The translations under genes were made by a program, and so were the position numbers. The notes below the pieces were generated by a model, which saw only the letters and a program-made list of their open reading frames with translations, had not been told where the DNA came from and searched no databases. From CAVOJV01 sp963696325 (lineage in GTDB: Bacteria; Pseudomonadota; Gammaproteobacteria; Competibacterales; Competibacteraceae): DNA of 39,549 bases. Shown one piece after another: positions 1 through 9,365 of the stretch. The stretch is from NCBI GenBank assembly GCA_963696325.1, contig CAVOJV010000046.1, forward strand, positions 1 through 39,549. The letters run 5' to 3'. How positions within the stretch are numbered: the first letter of the stretch is position 1; each line of letters opens with the position of its first letter.

Positions 1-1
1 A

Positions 2-91
2 TCAGGTAAAAGTGCATCTGGACGGGAAGGTGATTATGAGGTATTGGAACTCAACATCACCCTGCCGGATGATGATAGCGAGCGCAAGTGA
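2..91 (+). CDS. C-terminal fragment of an unidentified protein (cut by window edge)
   Basis: An open frame enters from the left edge and ends at a TGA at 89-91. It gives about 29 residues of acidic, hydrophilic tail ending in PDDDSERK. It runs in the same direction as hslR and ends 84 bases before it, so it could be the last part of an upstream co-directional gene. I do not recognise the family from so short a tail, and a chance open frame cannot be excluded. Confidence 0.35.
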   Translation, partial: SGKSASGREGDYEVLELNITLPDDDSERK

Positions 92-175
92 CTCACTAGC
101 AGTGCCATATTCTCCCGCGCCGGAGGTGGCGCCGCTTTGCGCGGGTCGCGCCGATAGCGCAGGCGACCCGTAGCC

Positions 176-574
176 ATGGAAAAGGACGCTGCCGATAAGG
201 TTCGCCTTGACAAATGGCTCTGGGCGGCGCGTTTCTTCAAAACCCGTTCCTCGGCCGCCGAAGCGGTCAGCGGTGGCAAGGTACATGTCAATAAAGCCCG
301 TGTTAAACCCGCCCACGTCGTGCGCGTAGGCAAAAACCTGACTGTTCGGCGTGGCCCCTACGAGCAGGAAGTGGTAGTGCGAGGATTGTCGCGCCAGCGC
401 GGTCCTGCCAGCCAAGCGGTTCTGCTCTATGAGGAAACGATCGCCAGCGTGCAAAAGCGAGGGGCTTTGGCCGATCAGCTTCGCTTGCAGGCGCTGACAA
501 CTCCGCATCCCGCCCGGCGCCCCAACAAAAAAGACCGGCGCCATATCATCCGTTTTACCCAACCAGGCGATTAG
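176..574 (+). CDS. hslR: Heat shock protein 15, S4-domain RNA-binding protein HslR
   Basis: A small basic cytoplasmic protein of 132 residues, close to the 133 residues of E. coli Hsp15. In that family the protein binds free 50S subunits carrying a blocked nascent chain and helps recycle them. An S4 RNA-binding domain covers about residues 9-70, with the typical opening RLDKWLWAARFFKTRSSA and the GGKVHVNKARVKP stretch. The tail is rich in Arg/Lys (RRPNKKDRRH), as expected for HslR. ATG 176 is used because the S4 domain starts right after it, although no strong ribosome binding site is visible. The gene converges on the ProQ-family gene with only 4 bases between the stop codons. Identification is by motif recognition. 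Confidence 0.93.
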   Translation: MEKDAADKVRLDKWLWAARFFKTRSSAAEAVSGGKVHVNKARVKPAHVVRVGKNLTVRRGPYEQEVVVRGLSRQRGPASQAVLLYEETIASVQKRGALADQLRLQALTTPHPARRPNKKDRRHIIRFTQPGD

Positions 575-578
575 GCGG

Positions 579-1073
579 TCAAGAAGCGGTTTTTCCGGTG
601 AGTTTCTTCTGGAGAGCGACCAGCGCTTCTTCGCTCACCCCGTTGGCCGCCGCGGCGGGTTCGGGCCGCCGCTGCCTGATCTGGGTACTCGCCGCCACTC
701 GGTTCCGCCGGCGTTTTTCCTGGATCAGGCTGACGTTTTCCTGGGCGGTTTGCCGGTGGACTTCGCTGATCTCGCCGGCTGGTTCTCCTTGCAGGTCAAT
801 GCGATGTGAGTTCTTTAGCAGGGCCATCTGATAGCGCAACTGGCGCGTATAGCCGCCTAGCGTATATCTAAGCACAGCCACTTTATAACCCCATTCTTTA
901 ATGATGGGGACCAACTCCTTGTGAATGCCCAATTTAAGGGGTTGTACGTGCGACTTGCCGAGGGGCAGGAAGGCAATGGGGTAAGTCTCGATCAAACGCT
1001 CCAACAGCGCCTTTGATTTTTCTCTCAGATTAGGCTGCTCGTGGGAGGACGGCGGCGCGATGTCGTTGGGCAT
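579..1073 (-). CDS. ProQ/FinO-family RNA chaperone
   Basis: A protein of about 164 residues. The ProQ/FinO RNA-binding domain fills roughly residues 14-115 (REKSKALLERLIETYP, FLPLGKSHVQPLKLGIH, RYTLGGYTRQLRYQ), followed by a basic, Ala-rich tail. Proteins of this family bind structured small RNAs and mRNA 3' ends. It is shorter than E. coli ProQ (232 residues) because it lacks the long linker and C-terminal Tudor-like domain, so the gene symbol is left empty. A TTG just upstream could add one residue, but the ATG at 1073 is preferred because AGGA lies about 8 bases before it. It is convergent with hslR. Whether it shares the upstream glycine operon transcript across the 212-base gap cannot be told from sequence. 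Confidence 0.88.
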   Translation of the reverse strand: MPNDIAPPSSHEQPNLREKSKALLERLIETYPIAFLPLGKSHVQPLKLGIHKELVPIIKEWGYKVAVLRYTLGGYTRQLRYQMALLKNSHRIDLQGEPAGEISEVHRQTAQENVSLIQEKRRRNRVAASTQIRQRRPEPAAAANGVSEEALVALQKKLTGKTAS

Positions 1074-1288
1074 CAAAGAAGTTCCTGTACCGTATTAAGC
1101 CAAGTTTAAGTTGGATGCCAAGGCCGGTCTACTGTCCATCCACTTTTCAAGCGCAGTCGTCCCGCAATCTTTTGTTTGCTTGGCTGCGGGTGCGAGGGAA
1201 ACCTGGGAGCATGTTGGCTGAAGCGCTGGGGAATTCCACAGAGAGATTAGCCCGCAACAGTCCGAGCGCATGCCGGCCGCACCGCGGC

Positions 1289-1822
1289 CTAATGAGCCGA
1301 TGGTTCGTCCAGAATGATATCGACCATCAGCTCATTGGCCAAACCCTCCAGCGTTGCTCGGAGTTCGTCCATTATCACTTCGTTGGGAACGCTGAGGCGG
1401 ACGCGGGCGTGAAACAGGGTTTCACCAGACCACGAGGCACTGCTGCAGTGTGTATCGAGTTCGTCGATGTTGACATTGTGGCTTGCCAGGGCATGAGAGA
1501 TTTCGCGGACGATGCCGGGATGGTCTTGACCGACCAGTTCCAGGTTGAATGATCGATAACCGGTTATTGGTCCACCGGTGGCGACGCTCTTCTCGATCAC
1601 AATCCTGAGTCCTTGCGACTCGAGCCCTTGGAGAGCACTGATCAGCGCATCCGCACGGTTGCCGGGAACACTGGCGAGCAGGATTCCGGCGAACTTTCCA
1701 GCCAGGCTGGACATGCGGCTTTCCAGCCAGTTGCCGCCATGCTCCGTGACAGCTTGCGATAACGCGTTGACCAGACCCGGCCTGTCATCACCAATTACAG
1801 TTAGCACTAACGATACGGACAT
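1289..1822 (-). CDS. gcvR: Glycine cleavage system regulator GcvR-like, tandem ACT domains
   Basis: A protein of 177 residues built from two ACT domains. The first starts at about residue 4 (LVLTVIGDDRPGLVNAL) and the second at about residue 93 (ELVGQDHPGIVREISHAL). This is the architecture of GcvR, which in E. coli represses the glycine cleavage operon by binding GcvA in a glycine-responsive way. AGGA about 9 bases before ATG 1822 supports the start. It lies 79 bases downstream of gcvP on the same strand, at the end of the glyA-gcvT-gcvH-gcvP series, which supports a role in glycine control. No GcvA-like LysR gene is seen in this window, so its partner must be elsewhere or it acts differently. 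Confidence 0.85.
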   Translation of the reverse strand: MSVSLVLTVIGDDRPGLVNALSQAVTEHGGNWLESRMSSLAGKFAGILLASVPGNRADALISALQGLESQGLRIVIEKSVATGGPITGYRSFNLELVGQDHPGIVREISHALASHNVNIDELDTHCSSASWSGETLFHARVRLSVPNEVIMDELRATLEGLANELMVDIILDEPSAH

Positions 1823-1901
1823 CGCCGTGATTCCTCATACAAATGAGTGTTCCGAGAGAATGCGCCACGGACCGGCGCATCCCGCTGTTTGGCGATCCGG
1901 C

Positions 1902-4793
1902 CTACGCCACCTTCTCGTATTCCTCTAGCGGAGGGCAGGCACAAATCAGATTGCGATCCCCGTACACGTTGTCCACCCGCCCTACCGGCGGCCAGTATTT
2001 GTTCGCTCTGACCGTGGCGGTAGGAAACACGGCCTGTTCCCGGGAATAGGGATGGTTCCATTCCGCCGCGGTCAATACCGCCGCGGTGTGCGGGGCGTTG
2101 ACCAGGGGATTGTCCTTGGGGTCCATGGCGCCGGACTCGATGGAACGAATTTCCTCGCGGATGTTGATCATGGCATCGCAGAAACGATCCAGCTCACGCT
2201 TGGATTCGCTTTCCGTTGGCTCGATCATCAGGGTGCCCGCCACGGGGAAGGACATTGTAGGGGCATGGAAGCCATAGTCGATCAGGCGTTTAGCTACGTC
2301 GTCCACGGAGATGTCGGTAGCGTCCTTGATGGGTCGCAGGTCGATAATGCATTCATGAGCAACCATGCCATTGGGGCCCGTGTAGAGCACCGGATAGTGA
2401 GGCGCCAACCGGTGGGCCACGTAATTGGCGTTGAGAATGGCGACCCGGGTTGCCTCTGCCATGCCTTCCCTGCCCATCATGGCGATATAAGCCCAGCTGA
2501 TCGGCAGAATGCCGGCGCTGCCCCAGGGGGCCGCCGCCACCGGGCCGACGATCTTCGGGGAGCCCACCCCATCCATGACCCCATGACCCGGCAGAAATGG
2601 CGTCAAATGGGATTTCACGACGATGGGACCAACGCCGGGCCCACCACCACCGTGGGGAATGCAAAAGGTCTTGTGCAGGTTTAGATGAGAAACATCGCCG
2701 CCGATCTGGCCTGGACCAGCGGTAACGCCGATCAGGGCATTCATGTTGGCGCCGTCCCAATAGACTTGCCCTCCGTGCTGATGGACGATGTCACAGATTT
2801 CGCGGATCGCCTCTTCGAACACCCCGTGGGTGGAGGGATAGGTGACCATCAAGGCGGCCAGGTTGGCGCCGTGCTGGACTGTTTTGGCCTTGAGATCGCC
2901 GATGTCCACGTTACCCGACTCGTCACAGTGAACCACCACCACCCTTAGCCCCGCCATCTGCGCCGAAGCCGGATTGGTGCCATGGGCCGAGCTGGGGATC
3001 AGGCAGACGTCACGATGTCCTTCGCCACGGCTTTCGTGGTAAGCCCGAATGGCCAGCAGCCCGCCATATTCGCCCTGCGAGCCGGCATTGGGTTGCAGCG
3101 ATACCGCGTCGTAACCGGTACAGGCGCAAAGCCATTCCTCCAGCTCGGCAATTAAGCTCTGGTAGCCCCGTGCCTGATCCACGGGCGCGAAAGGATGGAT
3201 GTCGCTGAACGCCTCCCAGGTGATAGGTATCATCTCGGTAGTGGCATTCAACTTCATGGTGCAGGAACCCAGTGGGATCATGGCGCGGTCCAGCGCCAGG
3301 TCCTTGTCCGAGAGCGAGCGCATATAACGCAGCATCTCAGTCTCGGAGTGATAGCTGCTGAAGATCGAATGGGTCAGACAGGCGCCGTTGCGATTCCGGG
3401 CCGCGGGGATCTGGTCGATGGCCGCGCTTTCCAGTTCGGTGAATGCCAGCTTGCCGGAATTTCCGAAAATACCCCACAGCGTCTCGATATCCTCGCGGGT
3501 CGTAGTCTCGTCCAGGGACATGCCGATAGTTGCGGCGTCGACTTCGCGCAGGTTGATCATCCCCGCCCGCGCCGCAGCATGGATGGTCTCGGTGCGCTCG
3601 CCCGTCTTCACGGTCAGGGTATCGAAGAATGTCTGGTTCGCTATCTCGAAGCCCAGTTGCTTCAGGCCAGCCGCCAGGGTAGCGGTTAAGCGGTGAACCC
3701 GGCGCGCGATCGTCTGAAGACCGTCGGGGCCATGATAAATGGCATACATACTCGCCATGATAGCCAGGAGGGCCTGAGCGGTGCAGATATTGCTGGTGGC
3801 CTTCTCCCTACGAATGTGCTGCTCGCGGGTCTGCAGGGCTAGTCGATAGGCTTTGTTGCCGTGGCTGTCGACGGATACACCCACTAGCCGCCCCGGCATG
3901 GCTCGCTTGTACGCTTCCCGGGTGGCGAAATAGGCCGCATGCGGTCCACCATAGCCGAGCGGGATGCCGAGGCGCTGGGTCGTGCCGACAGCGACGTCGG
4001 CGCCAAACTCACCGGGTGGTGTCAGCAGGGTCAGGCTTAGCAGGTCAGCCGCAACGACAACCAGGGCTTTTTGGTCATGAGCCTTGGCCACGGTAGAGGT
4101 ATAGTCGTGAATCTCGCCGTTGGAGGCGGGATACTGCAACAGGACACCGAAAATCTCCAGCCCGTCCAGATCCTCGCGGTGATCGCCGATGATGATGTTG
4201 ATTCCGACCGGCTGAGCACGGGTGCGGAGAACCTGAACAGTCTGAGGATGGCAATCTCGAGAGACGAAAAAGGTCTTGCTGCGGCTCTTGCTCATCTTCT
4301 GACAGAAAGTCATGGCCTCGGCCGCTGCCGTCGCCTCGTCAAGCAGCGAGGAATTGGCGATTTCCAGCCCGGTCAATTCCATGATCATGGTCTGGAAATT
4401 CAAAATGGCTTCCAGGCGTCCCTGCGAAATCTCTGGCTGATAGGGCGTGTAAGAGGTATACCAGGCGGGATTCTCCAGAATGTTGCGGAGGATGACCGTG
4501 GGCGTATAACAATTGTAATAGCCCATGCCGATCATGGATTTATAGAGTTTGTTCTGAGTCGCAATAGCATGCAAGTCAGACAATACCCGCGCCTCGGTGC
4601 GGCTCCCGCCCAGCGCAAGCGGCGCGGTCGACAAAATGCCCGTGGGCACCACTTTCTCAATCAAAGTCTCTATGGAACCGACCCCAAGCGCTTCCAGCAT
4701 GACGGCCTTATCCGCTTCGCTAGGTCCGATATGCCGGCGAATAAAATCGCGAGATTGCTCTAGCTCGTTAAGCGAGGGTTGTAATTGAGACAT
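1902..4793 (-). CDS. gcvP: Glycine dehydrogenase (decarboxylating), P-protein
   Basis: The P-protein of the glycine cleavage system. It decarboxylates glycine with pyridoxal phosphate and passes the aminomethyl group to the lipoyl arm of GcvH. At 963 residues it has the usual length for the single-chain (fused alpha/beta) bacterial enzyme. The N-terminal half begins with FIRRHIGPSEADKAVML. The C-terminal half carries the PLP-binding motif HLNLHKTFCIPHGGGGPG, with Schiff-base lysine at about residue 708 (E. coli K706). GGAG 8 bases before ATG 4793 supports the start. The frame is intact. It follows gcvH on the same strand after a 161-base spacer, so it could be co-transcribed or have its own promoter in that spacer. 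Confidence 0.97.
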   Translation of the reverse strand: MSQLQPSLNELEQSRDFIRRHIGPSEADKAVMLEALGVGSIETLIEKVVPTGILSTAPLALGGSRTEARVLSDLHAIATQNKLYKSMIGMGYYNCYTPTVILRNILENPAWYTSYTPYQPEISQGRLEAILNFQTMIMELTGLEIANSSLLDEATAAAEAMTFCQKMSKSRSKTFFVSRDCHPQTVQVLRTRAQPVGINIIIGDHREDLDGLEIFGVLLQYPASNGEIHDYTSTVAKAHDQKALVVVAADLLSLTLLTPPGEFGADVAVGTTQRLGIPLGYGGPHAAYFATREAYKRAMPGRLVGVSVDSHGNKAYRLALQTREQHIRREKATSNICTAQALLAIMASMYAIYHGPDGLQTIARRVHRLTATLAAGLKQLGFEIANQTFFDTLTVKTGERTETIHAAARAGMINLREVDAATIGMSLDETTTREDIETLWGIFGNSGKLAFTELESAAIDQIPAARNRNGACLTHSIFSSYHSETEMLRYMRSLSDKDLALDRAMIPLGSCTMKLNATTEMIPITWEAFSDIHPFAPVDQARGYQSLIAELEEWLCACTGYDAVSLQPNAGSQGEYGGLLAIRAYHESRGEGHRDVCLIPSSAHGTNPASAQMAGLRVVVVHCDESGNVDIGDLKAKTVQHGANLAALMVTYPSTHGVFEEAIREICDIVHQHGGQVYWDGANMNALIGVTAGPGQIGGDVSHLNLHKTFCIPHGGGGPGVGPIVVKSHLTPFLPGHGVMDGVGSPKIVGPVAAAPWGSAGILPISWAYIAMMGREGMAEATRVAILNANYVAHRLAPHYPVLYTGPNGMVAHECIIDLRPIKDATDISVDDVAKRLIDYGFHAPTMSFPVAGTLMIEPTESESKRELDRFCDAMINIREEIRSIESGAMDPKDNPLVNAPHTAAVLTAAEWNHPYSREQAVFPTATVRANKYWPPVGRVDNVYGDRNLICACPPLEEYEKVA

Positions 4794-4954
4794 TCATTAA
4801 CTCCAGCACATGATCTATAAGCTTGGGGACTGGATCCGCTACGCTGCCGCCTCACGTCCTCCCTTCTGCGGAAGGGGAGGCTCTATTCTCTCCCTGCACC
4901 CAAACCCCTTCCCGGGTAAGCACGGGTCGGGTTAAAGTAGCCAAACCAGACTGG

Positions 4955-5338
4955 TTACGTATTCGTATATTCCAGGGTATTGTCGTAGGCCGCCTGGTCT
5001 AACAGTGTATCGAGTTCCGCGGGATCGCTCAGCTTGAGCTTGATAAACCAGCCCGCACCGGTAGGGTCTTGATTTGCCAGGCCCGGCTCATCGACTAGCG
5101 CCTGGTTAATTTCGACGATGGTGCCGCTCACTGGCGCATGGAGTTCACTGGCGGCCTTGACCGATTCTATAGTGCCCGCGTCGGCGCCCTGGCTTACCGT
5201 AGTGCCCACCGCTGGCAGTTCGATAAACACTAAATCGCCAAGTAGTTCCTGGGCGTAGTGGGTAATACCAACCACGGCAATAGCATCGCTCTCCATCCGC
5301 AGCCACTCATGATCTTCAGTGTATTTCGTTTCACGCAC
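4955..5338 (-). CDS. gcvH: Glycine cleavage system H protein
   Basis: The lipoyl carrier protein that shuttles the aminomethyl intermediate between P-, T- and L-proteins in the cytoplasm. It has 127 residues, the normal length. The family start YTEDHEWLR is at residues 6-14 and the lipoylation site GTIESVKAASELHAP is present with the modified lysine at residue 61. The start is a GTG at 5338, preceded by an AAGGGGG ribosome binding site. It sits 27 bases after the gcvT stop, so translation as part of one operon with gcvT is likely. It is intact. Confidence 0.96.
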   Translation of the reverse strand: MRETKYTEDHEWLRMESDAIAVVGITHYAQELLGDLVFIELPAVGTTVSQGADAGTIESVKAASELHAPVSGTIVEINQALVDEPGLANQDPTGAGWFIKLKLSDPAELDTLLDQAAYDNTLEYTNT

Positions 5339-5365
5339 CGGTCTATACCCCCTTACTGGATGAAC

Positions 5366-6494
5366 CTACCCACGATAGTAACGTTGTTGGACAAAAGGTA
5401 ATTTGGCTACCTTAACCGGATGCGGCTTGCCGCGTACTAGCGCCTGTAGCTCCAAACCTATCTTAGCATACGACGTTTCCACATAACCCATGGCGACTGG
5501 ACACCCGATCGTGGGGCCGAACCCACCGCTGGTAATCTTGCCGATGACCCGGGCATCGGCATCCACCAGTTCGGTGCCCCCCCGCACTGGCGCCCGGCCC
5601 TCGGGCTGAATGCCGACTCGCTTGCGCGCCACTCCCCCGGCGACTTGTTGGAGAATGATCTCGGCGCCTGGAAAGCCACCCTCGCGGGCGCCACCAGCCC
5701 GCCGCGCCTTGGACAAGGCCCATACCAGATTGGCCTCCACCGGGGTGGTGGTGGCATCGATGTCATTGCCATACAGGCACAGCCCCGCCTCCAGGCGCAG
5801 CGAATCTCTCGCCCCCCAAGCCGACCGGCGCCACCTCATCTTGCGCCAGCAACACGCGGGCCAGGACTTCCGCCTGTTCGGCAGGCGCCGAAATCTCGAA
5901 ACCGTCCTCGCCAGTATAACCGGAGCGGGTGACGAAGCAGTCGGCGCCAGCGATATCGAAGCGGCCCGCGGTCATGAATACTAATTCAGCCGCCGCAGGC
6001 GCCAGCCGCGCCATTACTTCGCCGGCCTGAGGTCCCTGCAGAGCGAGCAGCGCCCGGTCGTCCAGCTCTTCGACCCGACAGCGGTCGTCCAGAGTATGCA
6101 GGAGGACCACATCCTGTTCTTTACAGGCGGCGTTGACCACCACGAACACATGATCACCCGCATTAGTGACCATAAGATCGTCGAGAATGCCGCCGGTATC
6201 ATTGGTAAACAGCGCATAGCGCTGCTGATTAACACCCAGTTCGATGATATCCACCGGCATCAGGGTTTCCAGTGCCTGAGCGGCGCCCGTGCCTATTAGA
6301 CGTACCTGCCCCATGTGGGACACGTCGAAGAGCCCGGCGTGGTTGCGGGTATGGCTGTGCTCCTTCATGATCCCGGCGGGATACTGCACCGGCATCGCAT
6401 AGCCTGCGAACGGCACCATCTTGGCGCCAAGCTCGCGATGCAGGGCATCCAACGGTGTCCGGGCCAGCTCGCCAGCGGCATTGCGTTCACTCAT
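5366..6494 (-). pseudogene. gcvT: Aminomethyltransferase (T-protein) gene interrupted by one apparent frameshift
   Basis: The T-protein of the glycine cleavage system transfers the methylene carbon to tetrahydrofolate and releases ammonia. Two overlapping minus-strand frames together make a full GcvT of about 375 residues. The N-terminal part (6494 down to about 5815) contains DVSHMGQVRLIG, GILDDLMVTN and SGYTGEDGFEIS. The C-terminal part (about 5815 down to 5366) contains RLEAGLCLYGNDID, ITSGGFGPTIG and the normal end. The frames join inside a run of six C on the plus strand (5812-5817). With five C the protein reads straight through as VGLGARDSLRLEAG. Both halves look under normal constraint, so this may be a homopolymer sequencing error rather than a dead gene. 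ATG 6494 is preceded by GAGGG. Confidence 0.9.
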
Positions 6495-6570
6495 GGAATG
6501 CCCTCATCTTGCTTATTCAGGGTGACTGGTGGTAGTTGGTGTGATCGGCGCGTACCGCAAGCCGATCATC

Positions 6571-7827
6571 TCAGCGCTTGTAGACGGGAAAGCGCCCGCA
6601 GAGTTCTAGGACCTGTTGCCGCACCCGGTCGATGGTGGCTTCGTTATCGACGTCATCGAGGATATCGCACATCCAGCCAGCCAGTTGTTTCACCTCGGAT
6701 TCCCTGAGGCCACGGGTGGTCACGGCCGGGGAGCCTATGCGGATGCCACTGGTGACGAACGGCGACTGCGGATCGTTGGGAACCGCGTTCTTATTGACGG
6801 TGATGTTCGCACGACCCAGCGCGGCATCGGCGGCCTTACCGGTGATGCCCTTGTTGATCAAATCCAACAGGAATAGATGATCGTCGGTGCCATTGGAGAC
6901 GATCTTATAACCACGTTCCTGAAAGCTCCCGGCCATGGCGCGGGCATTTTTGACCACTTGCTGTTGATAGGTCTTGAATTCCGGTTGCAGAGCTTCCTTA
7001 AAGGCGACCGCCTTGGCGGCGATCACGTGCATCAAGGGGCCGCCTTGAATGCCGGGGAAGACCATGGAGTTGAATTTCTTCTCCAGTTCCGGGTTGCGCC
7101 GGGCCAGGATCAAACCGCCCCGGGGACCGCGCAGGGTCTTATGGGTGGTTGTGGTCACCACATCGGCAACAGGCACCGGATTGGGATAGAGACCCGCCGC
7201 CACCAGACCCGCCACATGAGCCATGTCCACGAACAGATAGGCCCCTACCTGGTCGGCGATAGCCCGAAAGCGCTGCCAGTCCATAATCCGGGAATAGGCG
7301 GAAAAACCGGCTACGATCACCCTAGGCTTATGCTCCCGAGCCAGGAACTCCGCCTGCTCGTAATTGACCTCACCGGTTTTTTCATTGAGGCCATACTGCA
7401 CGGCGTTATAGATTTTGCCGGAGAAATTGGGCTTGGCGCCGTGGGTCAGATGCCCGCCGTGAGCCAGACTCATGCCCAAAATGGTGTCATGGGGCTCAAT
7501 CAGCGCCATGTAAACGGCGGCGTTGGCTTGCGAGCCGGAATGCGGCTGGACATTAGCGTAATCGGCCCCGAACAACTGTTTGGCCCGCTCGATGGCGAGC
7601 CGCTCGGCCACGTCCACGTTTTCGCAACCGCCGTAGTAGCGCTTGCCGGGATAGCCCTCGGCGTATTTATTGGTCAACACCGAGCCTTGGGCCTCCAGCA
7701 CGCGGGGGCTGGCGTAGTTTTCCGAGGCGATCAGCTCGATGTGTTCCTCTTGGCGGTGCTCCTCGGCCTGTATCGCCGCCCACAATTCATCGTCAAAACC
7801 GGCAATGCGATCATCTTTGGTGAACAT
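6571..7827 (-). CDS. glyA: Serine hydroxymethyltransferase
   Basis: A PLP enzyme that interconverts serine plus tetrahydrofolate with glycine plus 5,10-methylene-tetrahydrofolate. It has 418 residues, almost identical in length to E. coli GlyA (417). The family start ELWAAIQAEEHRQEEHIELI, the SENYASP segment and the PLP motif TTTTHKTLRGPRGG are present, with Schiff-base lysine at about residue 230. A GGAG Shine-Dalgarno lies before ATG 7827. It is the first gene of the minus-strand block, 76 bases upstream of gcvT. Grouping with the complete glycine cleavage set points to joint control of serine/glycine/C1 flux. No glycine riboswitch fold was recognised in its leader. Confidence 0.97.
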   Translation of the reverse strand: MFTKDDRIAGFDDELWAAIQAEEHRQEEHIELIASENYASPRVLEAQGSVLTNKYAEGYPGKRYYGGCENVDVAERLAIERAKQLFGADYANVQPHSGSQANAAVYMALIEPHDTILGMSLAHGGHLTHGAKPNFSGKIYNAVQYGLNEKTGEVNYEQAEFLAREHKPRVIVAGFSAYSRIMDWQRFRAIADQVGAYLFVDMAHVAGLVAAGLYPNPVPVADVVTTTTHKTLRGPRGGLILARRNPELEKKFNSMVFPGIQGGPLMHVIAAKAVAFKEALQPEFKTYQQQVVKNARAMAGSFQERGYKIVSNGTDDHLFLLDLINKGITGKAADAALGRANITVNKNAVPNDPQSPFVTSGIRIGSPAVTTRGLRESEVKQLAGWMCDILDDVDNEATIDRVRQQVLELCGRFPVYKR

Positions 7828-7875
7828 CCGCTTCTCTCCTCGCAGAACATTGCGCGCAATTTATTAAAGTACCAA

Positions 7876-7903
7876 AGTATAGTGGTCGGTAAATGACTAT
7901 GAA
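7876..7903 (-). promoter_or_regulatory. Candidate sigma70-type promoter of the glyA-gcv block
   Basis: Read on the minus strand, TTCATA (7898-7903) and TATACT (7876-7881) are separated by 16 bases. They lie about 50-75 bases upstream of the glyA start, in the divergent glyA/dsdA spacer. This is the best -35/-10-like pair I could see by eye. It is sequence resemblance only. Confidence 0.3.
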
Positions 7904-8028
7904 ATGAGTGGTGAGGATAAATTTATACCCCCCAGCGGTGGGCTGGTTAGGCTTGATCCAGACGAGAGGCAAGGCCACACCAGTAACCACATTCATCCCA
8001 CCTAGAATTGCAACCAGGAAAGTTGCCA

Positions 8029-9342
8029 ATGGGTATGATTAGCCTACCAATGCTGCAGCGTCTGCAAAAATGCGAGCCATTACTCTGGCTTAATCCGGCC
8101 CAGCAACCAGCGGCCCAAGCATTGGCGGCGCTGCCCCTGGGAGTAGTTGACATCCAGGATGCCGAGCAGCGCCTGGGGCGTTTTGCGCCGCTCTTGCAAC
8201 GCTTGTTTCCAGAGCTGGAAGCAAGTGCTGGATTGATAGAATCACCGCTGGTTGCGGTACCCTCGTTGCAGCGGCAGTTCAGGCTTTCCGCGGAACAGGG
8301 CCGGCTTTACCTGAAAGCCGATCATCTGCTCCCCGTGGCGGGTTCCATCAAGGCCCGTGGCGGTATTTACGAAGTGCTAGTCTTTGCGGAAAAACTGGCG
8401 CTTCGGGAAGGCATTCTGCGCCCGGCCGACACCTACACGTCACTAGCCGATCCCCAAGCCCGTCAGCTTTTTCAACGCTATACCGTGGCGGTCGGCAGCA
8501 CCGGTAATCTGGGGTTAAGCATCGGCGTGATGGCCGCTGCGCTGGGATTTCGGGCGGTAGTCCACATGGCGGCGGATGCCAAGGCGTGGAAAAAGCAGCG
8601 GCTCCGTGAACAGGGCGTTGAGGTGGTGGAGCATAGCGGTGACTACTCGCAGGCAGTGAGCGCCGGACGCGCCCAGGCAGCACAGGCTCCCCACAGTTAC
8701 TTCGTGGACGATGAAAACTCGCAAACGCTATTTCTCGGGTATAGCGTTGCGGCATTGCGGCTTACCCCACAGTTAGCCCAGGCCAACCTGTTGGTCGATG
8801 CCGAGCATCCGCTGTTCGTCTATCTGCCCTGTGGGGTCGGAGGTGCGCCCGGAGGCATTACCTTCGGCCTGAAACAGATCTTCGGCGATCATGTGCATTG
8901 CTTTTTTGCCGAACCCGTGGCTTCTCCCTGCATGCTGGTCCAGATGCTGGCGGGAGCTGAAACAACGTCGGTGTACGAGGTGGGTCTCGATAACCGTACC
9001 GACGCCGATGGGCTGGCTGTTGCTACGGCATCCCGACTGGCGGCAAGATTTATGCCCGCACTGCTGGCAGGTATCTTCACCATGACGGATGACGACTTGT
9101 TCCGTAATCTGTACTGGTTGGCGCAAACCGAGCAGATGAAGATAGAACCCTCGGCGGCGGCGGGTTTCCCCGGTCCCGGCCTGGTGCTGAACAGCCCGGC
9201 GGGCCAGCGTTATATCCAAGAACGGCAACTGGCTTCGGTCATGAAAAACGCCACCCATCTGCTCTGGACCACCGGCGGTTTGTTGCTGCCAGACGCCGAG
9301 CATGAGCGCTTCTGGCTAAGAGGCAAGGCGCTGGCACGCTGA
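8029..9342 (+). CDS. dsdA: D-serine dehydratase (D-serine ammonia-lyase)
   Basis: A fold-type II PLP enzyme that converts D-serine to pyruvate and ammonia. It has about 437 residues, and E. coli DsdA is 442. The Schiff-base motif GSIKARGGIYEVL and the phosphate loop VGSTGNLGLSIG are present. So are the family stretches ADAKAWKKQRLREQGVEVVE, FVDDENSQTLFLGYSVA and LPCGVGGAPGG. The ATG at 8029 is preferred to a TTG 21 bases upstream because AGGAAAG sits 7 bases before it. The gene is divergent from glyA across about 200 bases and converges on the reductase gene. Its place beside serine/glycine genes fits a role in D-serine detoxification or use. I see no DsdC regulator or DsdX transporter gene. 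Confidence 0.93.
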   Translation: MGMISLPMLQRLQKCEPLLWLNPAQQPAAQALAALPLGVVDIQDAEQRLGRFAPLLQRLFPELEASAGLIESPLVAVPSLQRQFRLSAEQGRLYLKADHLLPVAGSIKARGGIYEVLVFAEKLALREGILRPADTYTSLADPQARQLFQRYTVAVGSTGNLGLSIGVMAAALGFRAVVHMAADAKAWKKQRLREQGVEVVEHSGDYSQAVSAGRAQAAQAPHSYFVDDENSQTLFLGYSVAALRLTPQLAQANLLVDAEHPLFVYLPCGVGGAPGGITFGLKQIFGDHVHCFFAEPVASPCMLVQMLAGAETTSVYEVGLDNRTDADGLAVATASRLAARFMPALLAGIFTMTDDDLFRNLYWLAQTEQMKIEPSAAAGFPGPGLVLNSPAGQRYIQERQLASVMKNATHLLWTTGGLLLPDAEHERFWLRGKALAR

Positions 9343-9365
9343 GCGCTTAGTATGGGCCTAGCCCC

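Noticed and set aside
4794..4954. Small gene in the gcvP-gcvH spacer
   Set aside because: No frame with a credible start and motif; the spacer has a C-rich stretch but nothing I can name.
6877..7896. 339-codon open frame antisense to glyA
   Set aside because: It is opposite an intact GlyA, with no family-like motif and no ribosome binding site of note.
7828..8028. Possible glycine riboswitch upstream of glyA
   Set aside because: The leader was read for the conserved tandem aptamer segments and they were not found.
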